From the NCBI GenBank assembly GCA_947683625.1, contig CANTUR010000830.1, positions 124,001 to 188,000 of the forward strand: DNA of 64,000 bases. Reading direction: 5' to 3'. Below the pieces are notes generated by a model. That model was given only the letters and a program-made list of their open reading frames with translations. It did not search any database and was not told the origin of the DNA. Shown here one piece after another: positions 36,658 through 49,018 of the stretch. Position numbers and translations under genes: made by a program. The number at the start of each line of letters is the position of its first letter. The stretch's first letter is position 1. This DNA comes from Mallotus nudiflorus (lineage: Eukaryota; Streptophyta; Magnoliopsida; Malpighiales; Euphorbiaceae).

Positions 36658-36662
36658 CTTGT

Positions 36663-37030
36663 TGATAACTGGTTTCCGGGACTCCTGGGCTGAACGTCCT
36701 GCAAAGCATTGAACAGAGGGCAAGGTGAGAGGTGGGGGGAATCCCCACAAACACTCCGATGCCTAAGTTAGAGAATAGAAAGCGGGTGGATGAAAGATAG
36801 CTTGAGTATGTGTGAATGAGATGTCCTCTAATGAGGGGTATATGGTGTTATATATAGTGATACTCAAACCTCGGAGGAATAGGAATCCTTGTGGGAGAGT
36901 ATTCCTACTTCAGTTAGGATTCCTCTTTGAGGTAGTTCCTTGGACGAATCTGTCTTCTCCTTTGTCCATGTGTTCCTATTTAGGGTGGTGGAGGACCCCT
37001 AATTAGGTGGAAACATTCTAGATGGTATCA
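36663..37030 (-). repeat. 3' LTR of Tat element (368 bp)
   Basis: In plus orientation it starts TGATAACTGG and ends GGTATCA. Its partner is 49019-49386. Confidence 0.93.
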
Positions 37031-37045
37031 AGAGTCCCCCCCTGG
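37031..37045 (-). other. Polypurine tract of Tat element
   Basis: The sense strand reads CCAGGGGGGGACTCT directly before the 3' LTR, matching the tract at 1567-1583. Confidence 0.8.
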
Positions 37046-37300
37046 AGTATGCGGATATTTATGTCCATTGTGTCCGAGTAAGATGCAGTGGTGCCTCTAT
37101 ACGGGTGATAAGATGCAAGTGAGCTGAGGTGGCCAGCGTTCGTCGCAATAAGCAGAGCTTGGTGCCAAGTATCTTTGGTTGATTTGTCATCGAATCATAA
37201 TCTGTGGAACTGGGGTACCTAATGAGGGAGTACGATCAACGCAATAGATTAACTCGTTCATTTTAAGATAAGACGGAACCAGTTACTACTGGATTTGTAG

Positions 37301-37810
37301 ATGCTTGGCACAAGGGCGTGAGGCTTACATACTTAGATCCTCAGTACTATGGAAGCGACCTGAGGGTGCCAGCTTCAGTCACTGGACTATATGAGCGACA
37401 TAAATGCTTGGCACAGGGGCGCGAGGCTTACATGCTCGGATCCTCAGTACTACGGAAGCGACCTGAGGGTGCCAGCTTCAGTCATTGGACTTTACGAGAC
37501 TTAGATGCTCGGCACAGGGGCGCGAGGCTTACATGCTTGGATCCTCAGTACTACGGAAGCGACCTGAGGGTGCCAGCTTCAGTCAGTGGACTTTATGTGA
37601 GCGAGACTTAGATGCTCAGCACAGGGGCACGAGGCTTACATGCTCGGATCCTCAGTACTACGGAAGTGACCTGAGGGTGCCAGCTTCAGTCATTGGACTT
37701 TATGTGAGCGAGACTTAGATGCTCGGCACAGGGGCGCAAGGCTTACATGCTCGGATCCTCAGTACTACAGAAGCGACCTGAGGGTGCCAGCTTCAGTCAC
37801 TAGACTTTAT
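37301..37810 (+). repeat. Tandem repeat block, 5 units of ~102-109 bp
   Basis: Each unit contains 'ggcacaggggcgcgaggctt', 'acatgctcggatcctcagta' and 'cctgagggtgccagcttcag'. Units begin near 37301, 37403, 37505, 37610 and 37719. Frames run open across several units by chance; I do not call them genes. The related copy at 975-1290 has only about three units. Confidence 0.92.
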
Positions 37811-38981
37811 AAGGAATGGTCTAGGAGTGATGATTGGAACGTTTCCCGATTCACTTGATGGAGTGGCCCATTCGAAAATGTGAGTGGGCCAACACAGGGT
37901 GATTTCATTTCAACTCTTGAGATCATGTGATTGATGCGACATTTCATGTGTCAGTGATCGAAACGCTCGTACAGCCGTCATTGCGACTCTTCGCCTAATG
38001 GGTTTTTTTATTCCCAATATGCCCTTGGTGGTCTAAGGAGGAGCGCAGTAATAATGGGGGCAGTTAATGGCATGCTTTCAGGTCCTTCCATGTCTATATA
38101 AATACTATTGCGTTTGCTAACTGGCACATTTTGCTTTCTTTCACTCTTTCATTCTGTTTTTACTGCGTTTCTACTGCATTCACCATTTTTATTCCTTCCT
38201 ACCATAACTCTCGCTTGAGGTTTCCAGGTGATTCTTTCATCATTTCTTCCTTCTCTTTTTTGCCCCTCTTTTTTTTGTCATTGGGTTTTCGTTCCCTTCT
38301 TTGCTATGGCTCCTCGGGAAGAGATTAGCTCTGACCTCTTTGTGTCCAACATAGATAGTGAATTGCTAGGGTGGTACCGACGACGGTTTTGCATCCCCGC
38401 CGATTATGCTCTCCATACTGTAGATAGAAGGTTTAGGGCCCATACCCCTATATCGGGGCTAAATAGATTAGTGGTGTACTTCGACTAGTTAGAGGGGGGT
38501 CTGAAATTTCCCTTGGATCCCTTTATCAAGGATTTCCTTAATAGAAATAACATTGCGCTCGGTCAGCTTCATCTGAATAGTTATCGAATACTGACCGGGT
38601 TCATCCAGCTAATGCATGAGGAGGGTAGGGTTCCTGATCTAGACGTCCTCTGGTATTTGTATAGGCTGACTAGGAAGAAGGGAGAGCTGATGTTCTCCCT
38701 TTTGGCTTTACCCAACCATTCCCTCTTTGTTAAACTGTCGGATCTTCACAAGAAGTGGAGATACCATTTTTTTGTTGTGGAACATCAATCGGACTTCCTA
38801 GATGTTTAAAGCATGTGGTCAGACGAGTGTCATAAAGTGACCCGTCCAGCGAAACTTTTCGATCCGAATACGGAATTAGTTTTGTGACTACATCTAGACG
38901 GACTCGCTGAAACTCGATCCATAGAGGATGCATCCCGGAGGTATTTATGGAGAGTTTGTCCAAGTCGCGACCATTGCCCTA

Positions 38982-39039
38982 GTATGAATTTTGTTTTGAG
39001 TTTTGTTTTATCTAACTAGTCTTATCTTTTCGTCTATAG
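38982..39039 (+). other. Putative intron 1 of the antisense ORF
   Basis: GTATGAATTTTG opens and TCTATAG closes a T-rich 58-bp gap before ATGGCTGAC. The reading frame across the junction is not clean in this worn copy. Confidence 0.4.
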
Positions 39040-39474
39040 ATGGCTGACTTTTTTTATTTTACGGGTGGGATTTCCCTAGTAGATGAGCCAGCTGCAGTGG
39101 AGGATTGCCGGGATTATCCTTCCCCTGAAGCTGAGGCTCCCGCTGCTCCGGAGGCCGTTCCTGTCGATCCTAAGGGCAAAGCAATAATGGAATGTGAGCG
39201 GTCGAAACGTGTCAGATGACGAAAAAGGCGACTGATCAAAGCAGAGTCAGATGCGGAGGGGCTGGATGAAGAGATTTATGTCCAACGTCCCCGATTATCT
39301 GGTTGTCCGGATATGCGGGGCTGGATATTGAAAAAGATGAAGCCCCCGAGCATCTCCAACAGTCAAGTACGGGACCAGTACGCCGAGTCGCTGTGGTTAC
39401 CCGGAGACATGCAGCGTTGGTCGGACGATGGACCGGACGGATTGCTCGATTTTATGATCGGCCAGTCACTGGAG

Positions 39475-39549
39475 GTAATGGAGTTTGTGGTACTTGATAT
39501 AACTATTTGTAGTGGGATTTTGGCTAAGTTATTTAGTTATTTTTGGCAG
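39475..39549 (+). other. Putative intron 2 of the antisense ORF
   Basis: GGAG|GTAATG ... TTTTTGGCAG|ATGACTCAG, 75 bp, T-rich before the acceptor. Joining restores a continuous frame (SLE-MTQ). Confidence 0.6.
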
Positions 39550-40261
39550 ATGACTCAGGCCTTGCTGCTGGCTAAGGATTAGTACTTCTACTTGAAGAGC
39601 CAGTACAGCTTGAAGGAAGCGGAGGTGGGGACGATCACTATAGATTTTGAGAAAAAATTGGATAGCGCCAAAGCAGCTCTGGAGTACTGCCAGACAAGAT
39701 ATGCAGAGGCTAAATCTGACACAAAGGCGAATCAGAAGAAGGTTTCTGAACTAGAACATAGCCAGGCCTAGCTGACAAGGAGGATCGAGGAGCAGGATCT
39801 TCAGATTGCTGGACTTCATGAGAGGCTAGCTGAGCTTGAGAAATCTCATGCCAATGATAAGAAGACATATCAGAGCATAGTAGGGGGGTTTCTCAAAGCT
39901 TACCGGGTAGAATGCAAAAGGATCTTGCTCTCTCAAGACTCAGGATTGGATCTGGGGGCCTTAGATCGGTTAACCCCAGCCGAACTGGCAAGGCTTGCTG
40001 CAGAGGATGACGCCTATCGAAAGGTCAGTTCCTTTTCTTTGAGGGAGTCTGAAGAGGCCGTTGCTACAGCTGGGTCTGACGAGCATCCAGAGGCTGCTAA
40101 TGATGCTTCCCCCTCAGTTTTCGGGACAGGGGGTCTGGGTGTAGAGATACTATAGTAGATAGGTTTTATGTATCTCTTTTTTTTTTTTTTAATAATCAGT
40201 TGTAAAGATATTCTTTATCAATAAAGATAGTTTTCATTGAATCAAATTATATGCTCGAATA

Positions 40262-43200
40262 TAAGATTACTAATAATATTTTCTGATGGAGTTTGAGTTC
40301 CAGAACCTCAGTAGTTCTTTGCCTCCTCTCTCTCTGAGTTTATATGCCCCCTTTGTTATGCATTCTGAGATCTGATATGGACCTTCCCAATTAGGGCCTA
40401 ACTTGCTGGTACTGGAGGTGCCTTTACCTATATCTACTCTTCTGAGTACCCAATCGCCCGTCCTGAAATTCTCTGTTGGTTTACGCAGATGGTGGTACCG
40501 AGTTATCCTTTGCCAATGTGCCTCTACCGTTGCTGCCGCTTGTTCTCTTCATTCCTCTAGTATGTGAAGGCATATTCGTGCATTGATGTTATTGACGGCG
40601 TGGTCGAGGTCTTGGTTTACCCGGTAACTTGGGTACCTAAACTCTACTGGAATTACTGCATCTATGCTGTAAGTTAGTCTGAACGGTATTTCTTCAGTAG
40701 ATGATCGGGGTGTGGTTCTGTAGGCCTAGATTACATTGTTTAGCTCTTTGACCCAATTCCCTTTCTTGTCATCGAGTCTTTTCTTCAACCCTTGCATGAG
40801 GATTCTGTTTGTGACCTCAGTTTGTCCGTTCGTTTGCGGGTGAGTTACTGAGGTGAAGCGCAGTTTTATGCCAAGGTCTGAGTAGAAACTTCTGAATTTA
40901 TGGTTGTTAAAATATTTACCATTGTCTGTAATTAAAGTGTGGGGGATGCCGAATCTGCAAATGATTTCCTTCCAGAAAAAGTGCTATATCCGGGCTTCTG
41001 TGATGGTTGGGACTGCTTCTGCTTCTACCCATTTCATGAAATGGTCAATGGCCACGATTAAGAACTTTTTCTATGAGGTAGATAGAGGAAAAGGACCCAA
41101 GATGTCCATCCCCCACATGGCGAAAGGCCTTGGGCTGCCAATGGGATGCAAAGGCCAAGATTTATGGCTAAAGTCGGGCGTGGTGCTGGCGCTGGTGACA
41201 TGATTGTGTTAGCTGCTGGGCATCCTTGGACATGGTAGGCTAGTAATACCCCTGGAGCAGAGCCTTTCTAGTGAGCGAATATTGGGACTTGTGTGCACCA
41301 CAGATTCCTTCATGGATTTCTCTTAGTATGTAATTTCCCTCCTCTGGGGAAATGCATTTCGACCAAAGGTGTGAGAGGGATTTTTGGTAGAGCTCCCCTC
41401 GGTGGATGGAATAGTGTGCTACTTTGGCTTTGAGCTTCCGAGCTTGCAGCTTGTCTTCCGAAAGCGTGCCATGTTTAAAATATTGGATGATGGGCTGTAT
41501 CCATTCTGAGACTGCTTGTGTTCTAAAAATTTCACTATCCTCTGTGCTGGGATTGGTGAGTGATTCGGTGAAATCTATATCCCTAAATGCTTGACTATTC
41601 TCAGCTGCGAATTTAGCAAGGTAATCGGCCTCAGAGTTGTCTTCTCTGGGAATCTGGACAATATTCCATTGGCCTCCGTCTTGCTCAATGTGTTGCAAAA
41701 GTCGCCTGGCTTTGTCTACGTACTTGGCGATGCAGGCATCTTTGACTTGAAATGCTCCGCTGACTTAGTTGACTACTAGTTAGGAATCCGAGTGTATAAT
41801 GAGGTGTTCGGCCCTGACTTTCGCGGCTAGTTTCAACCTTGTAATGAGTGCTTCGTATTCAGCCACATTGTTGGTGGAGTTATACTTTATGCAGACTGCG
41901 TACTGGATATGAACTTTATGTGATCCCCTAAGGATTATTCCCACACCGGAACCGTGAGCTGAGGATGCTCCGTCGACATAGAGCTTCCATTCTGGCATCT
42001 TGGTCAAGGTTATATCTTTCGAAGCCATTTATTATACAAAATTCGCTAAGGCCTGGGCTTTCATCTGCTGTCGAGGTTCATAATCAATATCGAACTCGCC
42101 GAGTAAGATCGACCATTGCACTAGCCTACCTGAAGTCTCTGGTCTCTGTAATATTTTGTACAGTGGAAAACGAGATCGGACCACGATATGGTGAGCTTAG
42201 AAGTAGTGACAAAGCTTTCGAGAAGTATGAACCACAGCTAAGGCTAATTTTTCCAGCATGGGGTATCGGACTTCAGGTCCTCAGAGCATCTTACTAACAT
42301 AGTAGACAGGGCTTTACTGGCTTCCATCTTCCCTTATCAGTACTAAGGCGATGCATTCTCAACCAACGGATAGGTATAAGTATAAGGTCTAATTTGGTAT
42401 TGGACGACTGATTAATGGTGGGGAAGATAAGAATCTTTTAATTTCTTCAAATGTTGTTTGGCAATCAGCGGACCACTGAAACTTACCAGAACTTTTGAGA
42501 GCTCAGAACAATGGTAGACATCGCCTAGCTGAGCAAGAAATAAAGCACCCCAGTGTGGTTATTCTTCCGTTTAGCTTTTGTATATCATGGATGCTTTTTG
42601 GTGCTGCCATGTTGAGTATGGCTTCCATTTTTTCTGGGTTGGCTTCAATGCCTCGGTGGGAAATCATGAACCCCAGGAATTTATTGGCTTGGACTCCGAA
42701 GACGCATTTATCAGGATTTAACTTGATCCTGGATTGGCTTAGTAACTGGAGGACTTGATCCATGTTCGCTGGGTGGTGCTCAGAGTGCTTGCTTTTGATG
42801 ATGATGTCATCCATATATACCTCCACACTGGTCCCAATCTGGCTCTAAAGGACTTGGTTCATCATTCTTTGGTATGTGGCTCTGGCATTTTTCAATCCGA
42901 AGGGCATTACCTTGTAGCAGTACAGCCCTTCGTGTGTGATGAAGGATATTTTCTCCTGGTCTTCTTTCTTCATGGGGATTTGGTGATAACCTTGAGCTGC
43001 ATCTACGAAGCTATATAGGTCATGGCCAGCGGTGGAATCGATGAACTGATCAATCGTTGGTAACGGGTAGTTGTCTTTGGGGCATGCCTGGTTGAGGTTG
43101 GTGTAGTCTACACACATTATGTACTTCCTATTTGCTTTCTTGACGAGTACTATGTTGGCAACCCAGTCCGGGTGAGTAACCTCTTTAATGAATCTGGCTG

Positions 43201-44041
43201 CTAAAAGCTTCACTGTTTCTTTGGCAATGATCTTTTTTCTTTCGTAGGCGAAAGTTCTTTTCTTCTGTGCTACTGGCTTGGCCCCTAGTTTGATGTTTAG
43301 GCAGTGACAGGCAACCCGTGGGTCCACGCCGATGATCTCGGAGGCTTGAGAAGCAAAATCTTTTGAATGTCTAATAAGGACGTTCCTTAATGTGTCTTTG
43401 ATGTCTTGATTAAGGGCATTACCAATTTTCACGGATTTTCCTCCCCTGATTTGCAATGTCTCCGTGTCTTCCACCAGTTGTGGATTAGCGCCTTGCTTCT
43501 TAATTTCCCATGCTTCCAAATGAAAAGCTTCTGCCAGAGATTTCATGGTCATCTGATAGCATTGTCTGGCCATCTGTTGATCTCCCCTGACAGTAAGGGT
43601 CCCCATTTTGACTGGGATTTTCATGGTTAATTACCGAATGCTGGTGACTGCATCTGCTTCATAAAGTACCGATCGCCCTATTATCCCATTATAGGCTAGT
43701 GGTATGTCTACCACGTTGAATGGGGTCCGAACGATTTTTGTTTCCTCATCCTCTTGGTTTCCGAATTCTAGATCCAGATTGACAGTCCCCATTGGTTGCA
43801 CCGTTCCTCCATAAAAACTAGTGATGGGGTTCTGGATGGCCGTTAGGTTGGTGATGGAGCCGCCCATAGCTTTGTACGCATTCCAAGATAAAACATTGAT
43901 AGCACTCCCATTATCGACTAATAGCCTTTTGACCCAATACTTATTTATGCATACGGTTATCACCAGGGCATCACTGTGAGGGTGATGTATATGTGAATTG
44001 TCTTCCGAGTTAAGAATGCTATTACTTTTACCAGGTATCAT
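40262..44041 (-). pseudogene. Tat element protease, reverse transcriptase, RNase H, integrase
   Basis: Protease (44041-43631) has LLVDNGSAINVLS, the D-N-G form expected in this lineage. Reverse transcriptase (43624-42503) has KYIMCVDYTNLNQACPKDNY, SFVDAAQGYHQI and the YMDD active site (42800 region); a stop after MMNQVL interrupts it. RNase H (42028-41500) has LYVDGASSAHGSG, NNVAEYEAL and HSDS. Integrase (about 41480-40262) shows HEGICGAHKSQ, then in shifting frames MDILGPFP, ITDNGK and AYRTTPRSST. Protease and RT share one frame separated by one stop, so decay is moderate. Order RT-RNase H-INT is standard for Ty3/gypsy. Confidence 0.88.
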
Positions 44042-47000
44042 TTTTCCTCTACTGCGTTTTAATCATTTCCCGGTATTTTCTCCTCCCACAATCATGTTGA
44101 TCATTCCAATCGGTTCTTTCCTAACTTTCTTTGCCTCAGCTTTGTCACGGTCATGGTTTTCCATGTTTTCGTGTCTCCTCGATGCGTCAGTGAAATTATC
44201 AAGCTTTCCCCGCTGCACTAGTTTTTCTATGGCACTCTTCAGTTCTCTGCAGCCTTCTGTGTTATGGCCGTATTCTCTGTGGTACTCACAGTACTAGCTT
44301 CTATCATGAGTAAATCTCCGGCTTGGGCTAATTCTTTTGGCTGGTGTAATTTCCACTCCATTCTGCCTGACCCACATGAGGATCCTTAATCGAGAAGTGT
44401 TCAGGGGTGTATATCTATCTGCTTCCCTATCAAATTTGTCTGCCGGAGCTCTAAAATTCATTTTTGGGAAGCTTACTCATCTCTACTTTGGCCGTTCATC
44501 TCTAGTTGGTGGCCTATCTTCTTCTCGATGCATCCTCCTGTCCTCGTCCATCTTTATCATCCGAACCGCTATCGCCATTGCCTCGTCAAAGGTACTCAAT
44601 TCTTTAGTCATTAATTTTTCGTTTAGCTTGCCGAGTCTAGTGCCATTTTTCAAAGCTTCTATGGCGACTTCATCAACGAGGTGCTCAATCTATATAACTG
44701 TTTTATTGAAACGGTCAAGGTAACTTCGTAGAGACTCGTCAGCTTCCTACCGGCACACCCGGAGGTCATCGATGTTTTTTGCATAAGGGATTTTGGTGAT
44801 AAATCTAATATGGAACTGCTCGGCTAAGTCTTCAAAAGAAGTGACAGTATTCTCCGGGAGCTGATGAAACCATTTTTGGGCGCTTTTTATGAGTGTACTT
44901 GGGAAGACTCTGCACATGATTCCATCGTTCACATTCTGAAGCAGCATCTTTATTCGGAAAGTAGATATATGACTAATAGGGTCTCCTGTCCCATCGTACT
45001 GATCGAGCTGCGGGATTCTGAACTTACTAGGAATCTCCATTTGAATTATTCTGCTGACAAATGGAGTTCTGCTATCCATCACCCATTCTTCTTCCTTTCT
45101 AGGTTTAGTCCGGGCCTTGTTTATTGCTTCCTCAACCTTTTATGCTAATTTCGAATCATCGAGAGCTGGGATGGACGAACTACACTCCCCTTTTGGTACT
45201 TTACCCTTCCCTGTGCTTGTCCCTGGAGCCTGTCGGGGTGCTGCATTATTATTATTTGGAGCTAGTTCAGTATGCTCGCTCTGTATTATAGCGCTTAGCT
45301 GTTGTTACATCAAGGTTATTTGTGCCTGAATATTTTTTATCATGGCGTCTTTGCTTGCTTGGTCAAGGCCGAGTGTTTGGGTTACTGTGTTTAGGTTTAG
45401 AGTAGTTATTGCTGGTGTTTCTAATAGGCTTGGAAAAGGTATTGAGGGTAATGATCGATGGTGCTGCAGCGGAGCGTAATATGGGAGATCTGTTCCCAAG
45501 GACGGATATCTCGGAGTGTTTTCCGGAGGTAAAGATGTATGACCGGATGTGGCCCCAACAAGCTGCAAGGTAGGCGGTGGTATTATTACTGGGAAAGGGC
45601 TTGAAAGGTGTAATATCCCATGTTTTTAAAATATTTTTACACTGTACCGGGATATACAGTGTTAATAATTTTTGAATATATATATTACGATATTTTCAGA
45701 AGTTGATATGTATTTAAAACCTATTTTAATTATTGTGTATTATTTACAGTTCTTTACGTAAAATTTTCCCAGGACTTGCATTTTCGGGGAAATTTTCACG
45801 TAAATAATTTATTATTAATTATTTTAAATATATTTTCGGATTTGCATGAACTCATACATATTTTTAAAATATTAAACACCGTATATACGTATAAATATTT
45901 ATTTAATTAGGGTTTAGTATTACCCTCATATGTTATTAATTATTTATTTGTTTTATTGTTATTTAATTAATTTTATTTAGTATAAATTATTAAAATATTA
46001 AATTTTATGTGTGTGGTGTATATTTAATGTGTGTAATTTAATATTATTTTATTATATAGTGTAAAGTATATATATATACATATATACATTAAAAATCAAA
46101 ATTTTTGCCAAATTACCGTTTTGCCCCTCCCTCTCCTTCTTCTCTCCCGATCGCTCACCCTCACTGCGCCTCCCATTCCAGCACGCCGGACCGCCCCTCG
46201 CCACCACCAGCTGCCGCCAACCTCTTTCCCCTTCCTTCCTCTTCCTCTCCGACGTGACCAGGCCACCGGAAGCCCGATGGAACGCCCGAAATCCGCCATG
46301 GCCGCAAGTTGAGCTTATTGCCGTCGACGACGATTCCGGCCACCATTTCGTGCACCGCCGGTCTTCATCGACTCCTTGAGCTCCGGTGATTCCAATTCTA
46401 AGCTCCTTTCGGCCTGAAATCAAGTGGATTTTGAGGTTTGAGCTAAAACTCAATTCGGTCACATTAGGATTTTTTATTTTTTTGAGCTTCGAATTGGATG
46501 ATTCATGAAAAATCCCTTCACAAATGTTGTTCCTAGTAGCTCAATCTACATGTATGAATTTTTGTAGAATTTTTGGAGATTTTTTGGATTTTTGGGTATT
46601 TTTGAATATTTTAATATTATTTTCTAATTTTCGGAAATTAATTATTTAAATTATGAAATTGGAGTTTATGGTTAAATTAGGTGTTGAAATGAATTATAGG
46701 AATTTATTTGGAATTTTTATGAATTTCTAAGTATTTATTTTGAATTATTGAAGTTTATGTGATTTTGAGAAATTAGGGTTAATTGTGTTTTTATTTGAAT
46801 TTAATTGGTTAATTGAGTTTAATTATTAATATTATTGATAAATATGTTGAGAAAATTAATTTTGGATAATTGTATAATTTTTGGTGAATTTTTGAAGTAA
46901 TTATAGCATATTTATATATATAGGAGTATTTTGGTAATTTTACCCTAAATTGCCTAAAAATGTAATTTAATTGGTTTTAATAGTTATTTAAGGTATAAAA

Positions 47001-47309
47001 ATGATTTCTACAAATTATTTGGTATTTTTAACTAATTAAAACTATTTTTCGTGAATTATTTTCAATTATATATATAATATATGATTTTACTAATAAAATG
47101 AGTTTTATTCAGTTTTTACAGTGTTTTAAGGTTAATTATGTAATTTCTACTTATAAAATGTATTTCTAGGTTTTAAGAGTATTTTTGGTATTTCTGAATT
47201 ATTCTGTGTTTGTGGACCCCGATCGGTAGATTGTAGTCTGGAGTCCGACCGAGGGGTTATGGATTTGTGTTGAGCTTGTATTTCGAAGTGTATTTCTTTG
47301 CAGGGTCGG

Positions 47310-47387
47310 CTCTACTCTTTTGAGTAGAGAGATGTCCGTTTTACAGGGGAGGTTCTGCCGAATTTTTGGTAGAATTCTCGTAAAACG
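47310..47387 (+). other. Predicted nested hairpins in solo LTR (copy C)
   Basis: CTCTACTC (47310-47317) pairs with GAGTAGAG (47322-47329) around TTTT. CGTTTTAC (47337-47344) pairs with GTAAAACG (47380-47387) and encloses TTCTGCC (47353-47359) pairing with GGTAGAA (47368-47374). Confidence 0.55.
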
Positions 47388-48076
47388 TGATATCCAGTCG
47401 AACCCTAATTTCTGATTCTGTGTTAAATACTCTAGATCGAATTCTAGGATTTCTGTTAGGGTTTATTCTGATGTCTATTATTTATTGCTTGTTTAGTTGC
47501 GCCGAGACCAAGGGCTAGTGGACCAGGCCCGTCGGACCTGTCTCGTGGAGCGCATTAGGTGAGTTACTATACTATATATATATGCTTAGGATGCATGATT
47601 TAGAAATGCATGTTTTATGTTGATTAAATATGCATAAATAATTTGATTATTTCCTAAGTTTATATTAAGTATATTTTTGGTTTATTTCTGGTATATAATA
47701 AATTATATACATGTTTTGTTAATAAAATATATTTAAAATGTTTTTAAATATATTTTTAGTTTAATTTATGATTTGACTGGATTTATTTGACGTATATATA
47801 CTCGAAATATACCTGGTTTACTTTTGGTATATTTCTGGTATATATATGGATTATATTGTTATTTCATTTATGTTCATGCATCATTTATTTTTTGTGAATG
47901 AATCTTTTATATTATTAATGATGAAGGATATCGATAGAACATGCTACCTAGTGGGCAGCACTAAGACCGAGTACGTACCGGTACGCCTATAGCTTTAGGC
48001 TATATTACTAACTATTTGTGGATATTGATTTGATATGATTAATTGATATGTGAGATGTGGTTTGGAGGTGTGATTG

Positions 48077-48172
48077 CTGGAGCTCGGTTGACCAAGTATC
48101 TCGGGGCCAATCACACTGGCAGTCAGACTGCTGGAGCTCGGTTGACTTAGTGTCTCGGGGCCAGTCTACTGT
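48077..48172 (+). repeat. Paired ~50-bp repeat inside the long LTR
   Basis: Two units each contain 'ggagctcggttgac', 'agt.tctcggggcca' and 'ctg.c'. The same pair appears at about 25605-25705 and 33125-33215 in the other long LTRs, so it is a family feature. Confidence 0.8.
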
Positions 48173-48998
48173 CTAAATGGATTAAGTGGATATATTTGGA
48201 CTAAGTGAGCCTGTATGGCTAGAGTGTTGTTTAACACTATTTTCTGAGGTTGCGATATTCTAGGGTTCTATGTGATCCTTCATAAAAGATGATTTTCAAT
48301 AAAATATACAAAATGAATTTTATTGCATCTGTGTGTATTTGCCTGTATATATATTAGATATATATATACTGTTGATTGTATGCATTATCACTTAGTGTGT
48401 ATGTATATATATTATAGTAATTCACTCAGTGAGGTCTGACTCCCCTCCGTTAACTATTTTTCAGGAGAGTCAACTTCTTCAGACCTTAGTAGCAGGTCGA
48501 TACGCCGGATTTCTTCCGCCCCGGCTTCTTTATGTAAATTATCTACTTGAGTCTTATTTATTTTATCTAGGCACTGCAGTAGTTGTGAATTAAAGTATTG
48601 GATTTCATGTATTTTATTTAAAGAGATGTATTATATTGAAACTGGATTTGTATTAAAAGATTTATATATCTAAGAGATGAGATTTAACTTAAATCCAGTT
48701 GGTGTATATACTATTGTGATATTTATGATTTTTATTTCCGCTGCATAATATATGGTTATTGTTATTATTGCATGAGTTATTTTATTTTTAGGCTTGCTAC
48801 GGGTTCCGGATTCGAAAGAATTCCCGTTCCCTAGCGCCGGTCATGGCCCCTGTTTTGGGTCGTGACAAAAGGTCAGTCGAAAGGATGGGTGCAGAAGGAT
48901 TAGTGCCGCCCTCAGGAATTTGGACCGGAGGTGGGCTGGAAGTCATGGTGAAAGTGTCTTTAGCTTAGCAAGTGAATGAATGGCTTTTCCCAAGGAGT

Positions 48999-49016
48999 TT
49001 CCCACAGACGGCGTCA
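48999..49016 (-). other. Primer-binding site of Tat element
   Basis: The sense strand reads TGACGCCGTCTGTGGGAA two bases inside the 5' LTR, one base off the TGGCGCCGTCTGTGGGAA site I recall for Tat/Ogre-type elements (Arg-tRNA type; from memory). Confidence 0.75.
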
Positions 49017-49018
49017 CT

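Larger units (their letters stand above)
38306..40155 (+). pseudogene. Antisense extra ORF (aORF) of Tat element, intron-containing, broken
   Basis: Runs opposite to gag-pol. It starts MAPREEISSDLFVSNIDSEL and continues FIKDFLNRNNIALGQLHLNS and GFIQLMHEEGRVPDLDVLW, a pattern I associate with the plant 'putative gypsy-type transposon' domain. Two GT...AG gaps look like introns: 38982-39039 and 39475-39549. Across the second, SLE joins MTQALLLAKD in frame. The C-terminal part (39580-39990) is rich in charged heptad-like residues (KKVSELEHSQ, LHERLAELEKSH), so probably coiled coil. Stops at about 38486, 38807 and several later sites show decay. Function is unknown; expression from its own promoter near the 3' LTR is an inference. 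Confidence 0.75.
45609..48867 (+). mobile_element. Solo LTR of a Tekay-like family, nested in Tat gag
   Basis: 3259 bp from TGTAATATCCC to GGGTCGTGACA with perfect AAAGG duplications at 45604-45608 and 48868-48872. It shares layout and conserved blocks with the 3.2-kb LTRs of the element at 23138-33858: CT-rich leader-like block, hairpin block, paired 'ggagctcggttgac' units, 'ttcactcagtgaggtctgac'. No internal region is present, so it arose by LTR-LTR recombination after insertion. A GC-rich stretch at 46120-46400 throws up chance ORFs, which I leave out. Confidence 0.9.
44042..48946 (-). pseudogene. Tat element Gag, interrupted by solo LTR
   Basis: The ATG at 48946 opens MTSSPPPVQIPEGGTNPSAP. 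After about 25 codons the 3.26-kb solo LTR (45609-48867) plus one copy of its AAAGG duplication intervenes, and reading resumes at 45603 with VIIPPPTLQLVGATS. The capsid-type domain (45082-44747) has IPQLDQYDGTGDPISHISTF and KWFHQLPENTVTSFEDLAEQ. A single knuckle-like YCEYHREYGHNTEGCREL lies near 44280. Several in-frame stops (such as after RVCR) show further decay. Confidence 0.85.

Noticed and set aside
37318..37718. Two overlapping ORFs of 77-97 residues with repeated protein text
   Set aside because: They are the ~105-bp tandem repeats of the Tat element read in open frames; nothing else supports a protein.
37301..37810. CRISPR-like repeat array
   Set aside because: Units are contiguous with no unique spacers, lie in a plant retrotransposon and match its other copy.
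40904..45329. Plus-strand ORFs opposite the Tat pol and gag genes
   Set aside because: Shadows of the minus-strand protease, RT and integrase frames, which carry the recognisable motifs.
46052..46462. GC-rich ORFs on both strands, up to 136 residues
   Set aside because: They lie within the leader-like part of the solo LTR; several frames are open by composition and none resembles a protein.
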